A stretch of DNA of 16,974 bases. Origin: Pseudonocardia sp. (GTDB lineage: Bacteria; Actinomycetota; Actinomycetes; Mycobacteriales; Pseudonocardiaceae). The stretch is taken from contig JASLAP010000468.1 of NCBI GenBank assembly GCA_030147065.1, forward strand, positions 1-16,974, read 5' to 3'. This document shows, one piece after another, positions 8,766 through 15,830 of this stretch; within the stretch, counting starts at the first letter, position 1, and the number at the start of each line of letters is the position of its first letter. A model generated the notes under the pieces. It saw only the letters and a list, made by a program, of their open reading frames with translations, had not been told where the DNA came from and did no database searches. Made by a program: the position numbers and the translations under genes.

Positions 8766-9181
8766 TGGCCCGTTTCGCCACGTCGGTCCCGCTGCGCTGG
8801 ACCGACCAGGACGCCTACCGCCACCTCAACCACGCCCGCGCGGTCACCCTGCTGGAGGAGGCCCGCATCGCGCTGTTCTTCGACGCGGCCACCGCCGGCG
8901 GGGTGCGCGGCTTCACCGACGGGCTGCTGGTGGCCGGGCTCGGGGTGACCTACCGGCGCCAGATCACCTACCGGTCGCGGCCGCTGCGGGTGGCGATGTG
9001 GGTCGAGCGGGTGCGCGCCGCGTCGTTCCGGATCGCCTACGAGATGCACGACGGCGCCGACGCGACCGACCCGGTCGCGGTGACCGCGCACACCGACATG
9101 GCCATCTACGACCTCGCCGCGCAGCGCCCCCGCCGTCTGGTCGCCGAGGAGCGGCTGTTCCTGGAACGATGGGCGGGGTGA
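8765..9181 (+). CDS. Hotdog-fold thioesterase-like protein (4HBT/YbgC type)
   Basis: 138 residues, the usual size of a single hotdog domain. The N-terminal signature LRWTDQDAYRHLNHARAVTL (residues 10-29), with Asp14, Asp16, His20, Asn22 and Glu31/32, matches the acyl-CoA thioesterase pattern (R-W-x-D-x-D-x-x-x-H-x-N). The family hydrolyses acyl-CoA or acyl-carrier thioesters in the cytoplasm; the natural substrate here is unknown. The GTG start overlaps the last base of the gdh TAG stop (TAGTG) and has no clear Shine-Dalgarno of its own. It is therefore probably translated by re-initiation after gdh. From memory it matches Rv2475c of M. tuberculosis in length and position. A link to glutamate catabolism is suggested only by this conserved adjacency. 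Confidence 0.9.
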   Translation: MARFATSVPLRWTDQDAYRHLNHARAVTLLEEARIALFFDAATAGGVRGFTDGLLVAGLGVTYRRQITYRSRPLRVAMWVERVRAASFRIAYEMHDGADATDPVAVTAHTDMAIYDLAAQRPRRLVAEERLFLERWAG

Positions 9182-9831
9182 GCGCGCTCAAGATCCCCGA
9201 CCCCGAGGAGCGCGGCGACCTCGGCTCCTTCGTCGCCCGCGTCGTCCGGCTCGACCAGGCCGCGACCGTGCGGCTGCGCGCCGTCGACGGCCGGGTCACG
9301 GTGTGGGCCGCCACCCCGTTCGACGTGCTGGTCACCCGCTCGGTGCACGGCACCCTGGAACCCGGCGACCTCACCGCGCCGGCGGCCGGGCTGCTGACCG
9401 CTCTCACCGTGGAGCGGGCCGAGACGGTGGACCCCGGCCCCGGCGGCCTGTGGGCCGGCGACCTGCCCCCCGACGACGGCTGGACGCCGGTCGACCAGGT
9501 GCCCTCCGCGGAGCTGGAGCGGCTCACCGAGCGCGGGCTGGCGGTGGCCCGGGAGAACGCCGGGCCGCTGGGCCCGCCGGCGTCGCTGCTGGACCAGGTC
9601 GTGCTCACGGTGGCCCCGGACCCGGGTCCGGACGGCACCGCCCCGCCGCCGGTGAAGGTGCCGCTGCGCTGCCTGTTCGCGCTGTCCGGGATGGGCTTCC
9701 TGGGGCCGAACACCGGCACCGACGGCGACGTCGTGCGGGTCTCGGCCACCGGCCGGTGGCTGCGGCTCGACGCCCGCTACGGCGCCGTGGTGCGCCGCAG
9801 GCTCACCGCCCTGCCGCTGCTCATCGCCTGA
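9178..9831 (+). CDS. Conserved hypothetical protein downstream of gdh
   Basis: 217 residues with no motif I can assign to a function. It begins VSALKIPDPEERGDLGSFVA, has no signal peptide or membrane segment, and its middle (about 75-150) is rich in Pro, Gly and Asp. I chose GTG at 9178 because it makes a GTGA four-base overlap with the stop of the thioesterase-like gene; ATG at 9169 is an in-frame alternative adding three residues. It is the third gene of a fully overlapping operon, so its product is probably made in step with glutamate dehydrogenase. From memory it corresponds in size and place to Rv2474c, also of unknown function. Its stop lies inside a hairpin shared with the converging gene. 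Confidence 0.85.
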   Translation: MSALKIPDPEERGDLGSFVARVVRLDQAATVRLRAVDGRVTVWAATPFDVLVTRSVHGTLEPGDLTAPAAGLLTALTVERAETVDPGPGGLWAGDLPPDDGWTPVDQVPSAELERLTERGLAVARENAGPLGPPASLLDQVVLTVAPDPGPDGTAPPPVKVPLRCLFALSGMGFLGPNTGTDGDVVRVSATGRWLRLDARYGAVVRRRLTALPLLIA

Positions 9832-9849
9832 CCGGGGGCCGGTTCAGGC
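9826..9849. terminator. Bidirectional hairpin over two converging stop codons
   Basis: Arms at 9826-9835 and 9839-9849 form ten base pairs with one bulged T around a GGG loop. The two converging genes are only 12 bases apart. The stem contains the TGA of the plus-strand gene (9829-9831) and the TGA of the minus-strand gene (9844-9846). With no other space available, it is the only candidate terminator for either direction. Confidence 0.5.
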
Positions 9850-11379
9850 CAGCCAGGCCGAGGTGTCCGGGGGGAGCATGTCGGCGTAGATCGGTCCGCT
9901 GTTGAGCAGGATGTCGCCGGGCGGCAGCGGCACCGGCTGCGCCGAGGTGTTCAGCGCGCACACCAGCGTGGTGCCGACGCGGCGGAAGGCCAGGCAGCCC
10001 TCCGGGGCGCCGAACCACTCCAGCTCGCCACCGGCGGTGAAGCCGGGGTGGGTCTTGCGCAGCTCCACCGCGTGGCGCACCAGCGAGAGCATGGAGGCGG
10101 TGTCCTCCAGCTGGTCGGCCACGGTGATCAGGCCGTACTCGCGGGGCATCGGCAGCCACGGCTCGCCCGCGGTGAACCCGTAGCCCGGCGGCCCGCCCTC
10201 CCACGGCAGCGGCACCCGGGACGCGTCGCGGATGCGCTGGGCGGGGTCCTGCCCGTCGACCTCGGGCAGTTCGGCGTCGGGCAGGCCCAGCTCCTCACCG
10301 TTGTAGAGGAAGACCACGCCGGGCAGGGCCAGCTCGACCAGGGTCATGGCCCGGGCCCGTTTGCGGCCGATGGCGCCGCCGCCGTAGCGGGTGGCCGGGC
10401 GGCTCATGGCGTGGTTGGACAGCGTCCAGGTGGGTGGCGCGGGCACGTCGGCCACGGCGGCCAGGGTCTGCTCGATGGCCTCGCGGACCTCGGCGGCGTC
10501 GAACGCGGCCCGGGCGAGGCGGAAGTCGAAGGCCAGGTGCAGCTCGTCGGGACGCAGGTAGCGGGCGAACCGCTGGTCGTCGGCGACCCGGAGCTCGCCG
10601 ACGGTCATCCGCCCGGGGTAGTGGTCGACCACCGAGCGGATCATGCGGTGCACCTCGTGCACCCCGTCGTCGTCGAAGCGCACGTCAGCGGCCCCGCCTG
10701 CGTCCCCGTCGTCGGGGAGGGCGTCGGGCAGGCCCTCGGGCTTGACCATCCCGTGCGCGATGTCGATGCGGAACCCGTCGACCTCGCGGTCCATCCAGAA
10801 CCGCAGGGTCTTCTCCAGGTCGGCCCAGACCTCCGGGTTGGCCCAGTTCAGGTCGGGCTGCTCGGGACCGAACAGGTGCAGGTACCACTCGGCCTGCCCG
10901 GTCCCGGCCGGGTTCGGCGCCCGGGTCCAGGCCGGTCCGCCGTCCACGGCGCGCCAGCCGTTCGGCGGCTCGGCGCCGTCCGGGCCGCGGCCGGGCCGGA
11001 AGTGGTAGCGCGCCCGCTCCGGGCTCCCGGGGGCCGAGCTCAGCGCGGCCTGGAACCACTCGTGCTGGTCGGAGGTGTGGTTGGCGACCAGGTCGACGGT
11101 CACCCGCATGTTGTGGTCCTGGACGTCCTCGACCAGGTCGTCGAAGGTCTCCAGGTCGCCGAACGCCGGGGGGACCGCCCGCGGGTCGGACACGTCGTGG
11201 CCGTGGTCGGTGGCCGGCGCGGGGGAGAACGGGCTGAGCCACAGCGCGTCCACGCCGAGCAGTTCCAGGTAGCCCAGCCGGGACCGGATGCCCTCCAGGT
11301 CGCCGACGCCATCGCCGTCCGAGTCGGTGAACGACCGGACGTAGATCTGGTAGACGACGGCGTCGCGCCACCACTGCAC
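9844..11379 (-). CDS. GH13 alpha-glucosidase-like protein with altered active site
   Basis: 511 residues of the alpha-amylase superfamily, closest in style to actinobacterial alpha-glucosidases (AglA). It starts VQWWRDAVVYQIYVRSF and keeps the (beta/alpha)8 landmarks: region I DLVANH (96-101), region II GFRIDIAHGM with nucleophile Asp206, and region III VGEL with acid/base Glu262. Two near-invariant residues are changed. Region IV reads SNHA, so the transition-state-stabilising Asp is Ala324. The -1 subsite motif DHGYD reads DHGHD, with His61 in place of the stacking Tyr. The segment before RVPLPW also looks shortened compared with relatives. I chose GTG at 11379 because CAGGA (11388-11392) lies eight bases upstream and the protein then begins where the family does; longer in-frame extensions would overlap glbO. 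Family activity would be release of glucose from alpha-glucosides in the cytoplasm, but here hydrolysis is doubtful. Confidence 0.9.
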   Translation of the reverse strand: MQWWRDAVVYQIYVRSFTDSDGDGVGDLEGIRSRLGYLELLGVDALWLSPFSPAPATDHGHDVSDPRAVPPAFGDLETFDDLVEDVQDHNMRVTVDLVANHTSDQHEWFQAALSSAPGSPERARYHFRPGRGPDGAEPPNGWRAVDGGPAWTRAPNPAGTGQAEWYLHLFGPEQPDLNWANPEVWADLEKTLRFWMDREVDGFRIDIAHGMVKPEGLPDALPDDGDAGGAADVRFDDDGVHEVHRMIRSVVDHYPGRMTVGELRVADDQRFARYLRPDELHLAFDFRLARAAFDAAEVREAIEQTLAAVADVPAPPTWTLSNHAMSRPATRYGGGAIGRKRARAMTLVELALPGVVFLYNGEELGLPDAELPEVDGQDPAQRIRDASRVPLPWEGGPPGYGFTAGEPWLPMPREYGLITVADQLEDTASMLSLVRHAVELRKTHPGFTAGGELEWFGAPEGCLAFRRVGTTLVCALNTSAQPVPLPPGDILLNSGPIYADMLPPDTSAWLA

Positions 11380-11387
11380 GGGGGTGA

Positions 11388-11392
11388 TCCTG
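11388..11392 (-). promoter_or_regulatory. Ribosome binding site of the GH13 gene
   Basis: CAGGA on the minus strand, eight bases before the GTG at 11379, decides the start of the GH13 gene. The rest of the 113-bp gap to glbO holds a glbO-proximal hairpin, a CCACCG-GT-CGGTGG inverted repeat (11439-11452) and an isolated TTGACC (11428-11433, minus). No -10 lies at the right distance from it, so I do not call a promoter. Confidence 0.55.
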
Positions 11393-11468
11393 TCAAACTC
11401 CGGCCCCGAAGTCCGAGGGCCGATGGCGGTCAATCGCGCCACCGGTCGGTGGTCCTGACCCGACCTGG

Positions 11469-11491
11469 CCGGATCCCGCGTCGGAATCCGG
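11469..11491 (-). terminator. Hairpin directly after glbO
   Basis: CCGGATCC (11469-11476) pairs with GGAATCCGG (11483-11491) through eight base pairs with one bulged A around a six-base loop. It begins one base after the glbO stop. There is no U-tract. It may be a terminator or a partial attenuator between glbO and the GH13 gene. Confidence 0.4.
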
Positions 11492-11492
11492 G

Positions 11493-11876
11493 TCAGAAGT
11501 CGCTGTTGAGCATGCTCTGGGCGGCGTACTGGAGGTACTGCCACAGCTGCTGGCGGTGCGCCTCGTCCAGGTCGGCCTCGTCCACCGCGATGCGCATGCA
11601 GCGCAGCCAGGCGTCGCGCTCGATCGGGCCGACCTTGAACGACACGTGCCGCATCCGCAGCCGGGGGTGTCCGCGCTGGTCGGAGTAGGTGCGCGGACCG
11701 CCCCAGTACTGCTCGAGGAACATCCGCAGCCGCACCTCGGCCGGCCCGAGGTCCTCCTCGGGGTACAGCGGGCGCAGCACCTCGTCCTGCGCCACCTCCT
11801 GGTAGAAGCGGGCCACCAGCTTCTCGAAGACCGGTGCCCCGCCCACCTCGGCGTAGAAGTTCTGGGGTTCGCTCAC
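11493..11876 (-). CDS. glbO: Group II truncated haemoglobin (trHbO)
   Basis: 127 residues, matching the about 128 of mycobacterial GlbO. Key haem-pocket residues are all present two positions later than in the M. tuberculosis protein: Tyr25 (B10), Tyr38 (CD1), proximal His77 (F8, in LRMRHVSF) and Trp90 (G8, in ERDAWL). The signature QYWGGPRTYSDQRGHPRLRM (56-75) is typical of the group. The family binds O2 tightly and has been linked to O2 handling and to peroxide or nitrogen-oxide chemistry near the membrane. The start is GTG at 11876, with AGGGA ten bases upstream. It lies 45 bases after the MscS gene and 113 bases before the GH13 gene, on the same strand. The pairing glbO > alpha-glucosidase is also found in mycobacteria. 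Confidence 0.97.
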   Translation of the reverse strand: MSEPQNFYAEVGGAPVFEKLVARFYQEVAQDEVLRPLYPEEDLGPAEVRLRMFLEQYWGGPRTYSDQRGHPRLRMRHVSFKVGPIERDAWLRCMRIAVDEADLDEAHRQQLWQYLQYAAQSMLNSDF

Positions 11877-11896
11877 GTCCCCATCATCCCTGCCGG

Positions 11897-11920
11897 GCCC
11901 GGCGCGGCACGCGACCGGGC
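11897..11920 (-). terminator. Hairpin between mscS and glbO
   Basis: Arms 11897-11906 and 11910-11920 make ten base pairs with one bulged A and a three-base loop. It begins one base after the mscS stop and ends 20 bases before the glbO start codon. It could end the peptidase-channel transcript or set the ratio of read-through into glbO. Confidence 0.45.
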
Positions 11921-11921
11921 A

Positions 11922-12953
11922 TCAGGCCTTCACCTGCCCGCCCGACGGCGGGGTGGTCATCGGGATGATGCCCGGCCGGGGCACCCCGTTGTCGTCGAAG
12001 GCGTCGGTGATGGCGCCGTTGAGGGCACGCTGCACGGCGAACTGGCGACCGGGGTTCACCCGCACGGTGAGCCGCAGCGTGACCCCCTCCGGGCCGACCC
12101 GTTCGATGCCGAGCACCTCCGGGGGTTCCAGGACGTCGTCGGCGATGTCGGCCGCGGCGACGCGCTCGGCGGCCGTCCGGCCGAGCAGGTCGGTCGCCGT
12201 GGTGACGTCGGCGCTGTGCGCGACCGGGATGTCCACCACGGCCACCGCGAACCCCTGGCTCTTGTTGCCGACCCGCAGGATCTCGCCGTTGCGGACGTAC
12301 CAGACCGTCCCGTTGATGTCGCGCAGGGTGGTGATGCGCAGCCCGACCGCCTCCACCACGCCGCCGGCCTCCCCCAGGTCGACGATGTCGCCGACCCCGT
12401 ACTGGTCCTCCAGCAGCATGAACATGCCGGACAGGAAGTCGCGGACCAGGTTCTGCGCGCCGAAGCCCACCGCGACGCCGACGATGCCGGCCGAGGCCAG
12501 GATGGGCGCCAGGGCGACCCCGAACTCGGCCAGGATCATGATCACCGCGACCAGGCCGACGACCGCCGAGCTCAGCGAGCGCAGCACCGAGCCGATCGTG
12601 CGGGCGCGCTGGGCGCGGCGCTGCGAGGCCGGCGGGGTGCCCGCCGCGGTGCGCACCCGCGGGGCGCGGCCGAGCAGCCGCGACACCCGCGAACTGGTCG
12701 CGCCGTCGACGATGCGGTGGATGGCCCGGTGGATGAGGAACCGGGCGATCAGCGCCAGCACCAGGATCAGCACGATCGACGTGCTGGCCGCCACGATCGT
12801 GTCGGCCGACCGGGCCAGGAAGTCGTTGTTGGTCCAGGAGTAGAACCGGGCGCACCAGGTGCCGACGTCGTCGGCGCAGTCGGGGCGGACCGGCAGCACG
12901 ACGTCCATCACGGCGGCGCCCGGGGGCGGCGGCTCGTCGTCGATGATGCTCAC
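11922..12953 (-). CDS. Small-conductance mechanosensitive channel (MscS family)
   Basis: 343 residues forming a membrane channel that opens under membrane tension and releases solutes on hypo-osmotic shock. An N-terminal outside segment of about 50 residues carries two Cys (26 and 34) that could form a disulfide. TM1 spans about 52-74, TM2 about 123-142 and the pore-lining TM3 about 148-182, with the family motif GFGAQNLVRDFLSG (163-176). A cytoplasmic beta domain follows (EDQYGVGDIVDLGEAGGVVE onwards). An Arg/Gln-rich loop at about 85-118 lies between TM1 and TM2. Its length is close to E. coli MscS, and it lacks the C-terminal extension of the glutamate-exporting MscCG of corynebacteria. 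The start is GTG at 12953, with TTGGAG five bases upstream. It overlaps the peptidase stop by four bases (GTGA), so the two are translationally coupled. Confidence 0.95.
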   Translation of the reverse strand: MSIIDDEPPPPGAAVMDVVLPVRPDCADDVGTWCARFYSWTNNDFLARSADTIVAASTSIVLILVLALIARFLIHRAIHRIVDGATSSRVSRLLGRAPRVRTAAGTPPASQRRAQRARTIGSVLRSLSSAVVGLVAVIMILAEFGVALAPILASAGIVGVAVGFGAQNLVRDFLSGMFMLLEDQYGVGDIVDLGEAGGVVEAVGLRITTLRDINGTVWYVRNGEILRVGNKSQGFAVAVVDIPVAHSADVTTATDLLGRTAAERVAAADIADDVLEPPEVLGIERVGPEGVTLRLTVRVNPGRQFAVQRALNGAITDAFDDNGVPRPGIIPMTTPPSGGQVKA

Positions 12954-15073
12954 GACAGCTCCAATCCGGTGTGGGCGGCCAGGAAGGCCAGCTGGTCGGC
13001 GGCGAGCGCGACGGTCCGCGACACCGATCGGGCGCCGTGCCCGACGTCGGTCTCCCGGCGCAGCAGCACCGGCCGCCGGGCCGGGTCGCCGGTGGTGGCG
13101 TGCTGCAGCGCCGCGCACATCTTGCGGGCGTGCAGCGGGTCGACCCGGGTGTCGGAGTCGAACACGGTGAACAGCACCGCCGGGTACTCGGTGCCCGGCT
13201 CGACGTGGTGGTAGGGCGAGTAGGACAGCAACCAGCCCAGCTCGGTCGGGTCGTCGGCGCTGCCGTACTCGTCGTTCCAGGTGCGGCCCAGGGAGAACAG
13301 CTCGTAGCGGACCATGTCCAGCAGCGGCGCCGAGCACACCACCGCCCGGTACAGCGCCGGGCGCTGGGTGAGTGCGGCGCCGACCAGCAGCCCGCCGTTG
13401 GACCCGCCCATGATCGCCAACCGGTCGGCGGTGGTGTCACCGCTGTCGATCAGTGCCCCGGCCGCGGCGTGCAGGTCGTCGAACACGTTCTGCTTGTGGG
13501 CGCGGTTGCCGGCCAGGTGCCACTGCTCGCCCTCCTCGCCGCCGCCGCGCAGCGACACCAGCGCGTAGCTGCCGCCGGCGGCCACCCAGGCCAGCGCGGA
13601 CGCGGTGTAGGCGGGCTCGCGGCTGATGGCGAACCCGCCGTAGCCGGTGACCAGGGTGGGCCGCGCAGCGGTCGGGCCGGGCGGGGTGACCACGAACATC
13701 CGCACGGTGGTGCCGTCGGCGGAGGTGAAGGTGCGCTGCTCGGTGCGCACCGGGGGCACGGTGACCGCGCCCGGGGCCGCGCTCTCCAGCGCCGTCCGCC
13801 CGGTGGCCAGCTCGAACCGGTGCACCTGCGGGGCGGTGACCAGGTCGGTCCAGCCGAGCCACAGCTGCCCGGCGCGGTCGGGGGTGTCCCGGTCGGCCAC
13901 GCTGAACCCGGTGATCGACCCGGTGCCGGGCAGCGGGACGGTGCCGCGCGGGCTGCCGTCGGCGGCGGAGACCAGGTCCACCTCGGCCACCGCGTGCCGG
14001 GCACGGGCCAGCGCCAGCAGCGCCCCGTCGCCGGTCTCCAGGCGGCGCACCGCCTGCAGCACCGACCCCGGGTCCTCGGGCACCAGCTCGCGCCAGTGCT
14101 CGCGGCCGGGCGTGGCCGGATCGGTCACGGCCAGCCGCCAGCGCGGCGCCCCGTCGGTGGTGTGCAGGTACAGCCGGCCGTCGCGCTCGACCCAGGCGCT
14201 GCACTGGACGTCGTCGTCCTGGGTCAGCACCGGGGTCAGCTCCGTCGGCGGCGCTGTGGGCAGTGCTGCGGCGCCGGGGCCGACCCGGGTGATCCAGACG
14301 CTGTCCCGGCGGGCGGTGCCGACGTTCCCGGTGACGACCAGCCACTCGCCGTCGCGGGAGGCGCGGACCGAGTAGTAGTTGTGGTCGGTGTAGAGGCCCG
14401 GGCCGTCGACCAGCTCGTCGGTGTCCGGGTCGGTGCCGATCCGGTGCCGCCAGATCCGCCGGTGGAACGCCTGCCGGCCCGGTTCGGCCTCCTCCGGGCG
14501 GACCATCCGGACGAAGAAGAACTCCTCGCCGCCGGGCAGCCAGGTCAGGCTGGAGTAGCGGCAGCGGTCGATCGGCGCCTCGACGTCCTCGCCGGTCGCC
14601 ACGTCCAGCACGTGCAGCACCGAGTGCTCGTCGCCGCCGCTGGACAGCCAGTACGCCAGCCGGCGGCCCTCCAGGTCGGGCACCCAGGAGTCCAGCGTGG
14701 TCAGGCCCCGGGGATCGATCGCGGCCGGGTCGAGCAGCGCGCGCTCGGTGCCGTCGGGCTCGCGGACGTACAGCACGGCGTGCTCCTGGCCGGGCTCGCG
14801 GCGGCCGGCGAACGCCCGCCCGGCCCGCCACAGCGGCGCCGACACCGACCCGGCCGACAGCAGCTCGTGCAGGGTCGCGGCGAGCTTGTCGCGGCCGTGG
14901 AGCCCGTCGAGGTGCTCGCGGGTGAGCGCGTCCTGGGCGGCGGACCAGGCCTTGGTGGCGGGGGAGTCGGGGTCCTCCAGCCAGCGGTAGGGATCGGCGA
15001 CCCGGTGACCGTGCAGATCCTCGACCAGGTCGAGGCGCTCGGCGTCGGGGTAGTGCGGGTGGGGGAGCTCCAC
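12950..15073 (-). CDS. Prolyl oligopeptidase family serine peptidase (S9A)
   Basis: 707 residues, the normal size for prolyl oligopeptidase, which cuts short peptides after proline. No signal peptide is visible, so it is probably cytoplasmic. The N-terminal part has the family marker ADPYRWLED (about 23-31) followed by a beta-propeller. The C-terminal alpha/beta-hydrolase domain carries the triad Ser558 (GGSNGG), Asp641 (FDSDTRVDP) and His679 (TDVGHGA), all intact. The frame stays open far upstream, but residues before GTG 15073 have no family character and cross the next gene. A -10 hexamer TAATCT eight bases upstream and the absence of a Shine-Dalgarno suggest a leaderless mRNA starting at this GTG. 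Its stop overlaps the start of the MscS gene by four bases, implying one transcript and coupled translation. A role in peptide or osmolyte turnover is inference. Confidence 0.95.
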   Translation of the reverse strand: MELPHPHYPDAERLDLVEDLHGHRVADPYRWLEDPDSPATKAWSAAQDALTREHLDGLHGRDKLAATLHELLSAGSVSAPLWRAGRAFAGRREPGQEHAVLYVREPDGTERALLDPAAIDPRGLTTLDSWVPDLEGRRLAYWLSSGGDEHSVLHVLDVATGEDVEAPIDRCRYSSLTWLPGGEEFFFVRMVRPEEAEPGRQAFHRRIWRHRIGTDPDTDELVDGPGLYTDHNYYSVRASRDGEWLVVTGNVGTARRDSVWITRVGPGAAALPTAPPTELTPVLTQDDDVQCSAWVERDGRLYLHTTDGAPRWRLAVTDPATPGREHWRELVPEDPGSVLQAVRRLETGDGALLALARARHAVAEVDLVSAADGSPRGTVPLPGTGSITGFSVADRDTPDRAGQLWLGWTDLVTAPQVHRFELATGRTALESAAPGAVTVPPVRTEQRTFTSADGTTVRMFVVTPPGPTAARPTLVTGYGGFAISREPAYTASALAWVAAGGSYALVSLRGGGEEGEQWHLAGNRAHKQNVFDDLHAAAGALIDSGDTTADRLAIMGGSNGGLLVGAALTQRPALYRAVVCSAPLLDMVRYELFSLGRTWNDEYGSADDPTELGWLLSYSPYHHVEPGTEYPAVLFTVFDSDTRVDPLHARKMCAALQHATTGDPARRPVLLRRETDVGHGARSVSRTVALAADQLAFLAAHTGLELS

Positions 15074-15081
15074 GCGGGCCG

Positions 15082-15087
15082 AGATTA
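15082..15087 (-). promoter_or_regulatory. -10 element of a probable leaderless peptidase promoter
   Basis: TAATCT on the minus strand is an excellent TANNNT hexamer in a region with very little A/T. Only eight bases separate it from the GTG at 15073, so transcription would start at or within about two bases of the start codon. No good -35 is visible. A GGGCGG-N3-CCGCCC inverted repeat (15100-15114) sits in the -35 region and might be an operator, but such GC palindromes are common by chance here. Confidence 0.6.
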
Positions 15088-15121
15088 CGGGACGGCGACG
15101 GGCGGTCCCCGCCCCCTCCAC

Positions 15122-15136
15122 CGGGTCGGGGACCCG
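15122..15136 (-). terminator. Short hairpin after the PNPOx-like gene
   Basis: CGGGTC (15122-15127) and GACCCG (15131-15136) form a perfect six-base-pair stem with a GGG loop, eight bases after the stop of the PNPOx-like gene. There is no U-tract. It is a weak candidate, supported mainly by position between that gene and the peptidase promoter. Confidence 0.3.
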
Positions 15137-15144
15137 CGCCCCGA

Positions 15145-15810
15145 TCAGGTACGGGCCGTGACGTGACCGGGGGTCGTGGCGTCGGTCGGCAGGTCGGGCG
15201 CCGGGTCGGCCGCACCGAACACCGTGCGCACCGGCAGCACCCCCGCCCAGCGACCGCCGGCGGCGACGTCCTCCTCGTCGTCGCCGGGCGGCCCGGTGCG
15301 GATCTTCACCGCGGCCTCGGTGAGGTCGACGGCGAACACCCCGGTCGCCGCCAGCTCCTTGGCGGTGGGCCGGCGGGCGTAGTCCCACGAGCCGGGCGCG
15401 AGCTGCTCGGTGATCGCGCGCAACGCGTCCCAGCGCTCGTCGGGGTCGGTGACCAGGCGCGCGTCCGCGTGCACCACCGCGCTGCGGTAGTTCATCGAGT
15501 GGTTCATGAGCGAGCGGGCGTAGACGATGCCGTCCAGGTGGGTCACCGAGACGCAGACCGGGGCCCCGTCGATCGACCGCAGCCAGCCCGCCCCGGTCGA
15601 GCCGTGCAGGTAGAGCGAGTCGCCGATGCGGCCGTAGCCGGTGGGCAGCACCACCGGCGCGCCGTCGCGCACCAGGCCGAAGTGGCAGATCATCCCGGCG
15701 TCGAGCACCGCGTACAGGTCGGCGCGGTCGGTGCGGAACCGGGCCGGCTTGCGGGTGGGGGTGCTGCGGGCGGTGCTGGACAGGGGGGTCGGCGGGATCG
15801 TCGCGGTCAC
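15145..15810 (-). CDS. PNPOx-like FMN-binding split-barrel protein
   Basis: 221 residues of the pyridoxamine 5'-phosphate oxidase-like superfamily, most like the flavin-nucleotide-binding group next to PdxR-type regulators. Visible markers are RADLYAVLDAGMICHFGLVR (about 24-43), DGAPVVLPTGYGRIGDSLYL (about 44-63), HGSTGAGWLRS, and MNHSMNYRSAVV with Arg109 in the expected FMN-phosphate region. The C-terminal third is Asp/Glu/Ala-rich and variable. Related proteins bind FMN or F420, and some act on B6 vitamers or haem; the substrate here cannot be read from sequence. The GTG at 15810 is chosen because the family fold begins shortly after it; a longer in-frame extension would run into the divergent regulator gene. 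No clear Shine-Dalgarno is visible, and a CAGGCT hexamer six bases upstream (15817-15822) would fit leaderless expression. It is divergent from a MocR-type regulator, its likely controller. Confidence 0.9.
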   Translation of the reverse strand: MTATIPPTPLSSTARSTPTRKPARFRTDRADLYAVLDAGMICHFGLVRDGAPVVLPTGYGRIGDSLYLHGSTGAGWLRSIDGAPVCVSVTHLDGIVYARSLMNHSMNYRSAVVHADARLVTDPDERWDALRAITEQLAPGSWDYARRPTAKELAATGVFAVDLTEAAVKIRTGPPGDDEEDVAAGGRWAGVLPVRTVFGAADPAPDLPTDATTPGHVTART

Positions 15811-15830
15811 CGGTCCAGCCTGACCGCAGC

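Noticed and set aside
11439..11452. CCACCG-GT-CGGTGG inverted repeat upstream of the GH13 gene as an operator
   Set aside because: It is short and GC-only, with no nearby regulator or matching -10/-35 pair; such repeats are frequent by chance at this GC content.
11380..11544. N-terminal extension of the GH13 protein into glbO
   Set aside because: It would overlap the glbO 3' end and a hairpin, adds residues with no family character, and lacks the good ribosome binding site seen before GTG 11379.
10048..11688. Plus-strand open frame of 546 codons over the GH13 gene
   Set aside because: The antisense strand carries clear GH13 motifs; this frame gives only Val/Gly/His-rich sequence with no recognisable fold.
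11922..12953. MscS-family gene as an MscCG-type glutamate exporter linked to gdh
   Set aside because: It lacks the long C-terminal extension of MscCG and is on the opposite strand several genes from gdh. The link is attractive but unsupported.
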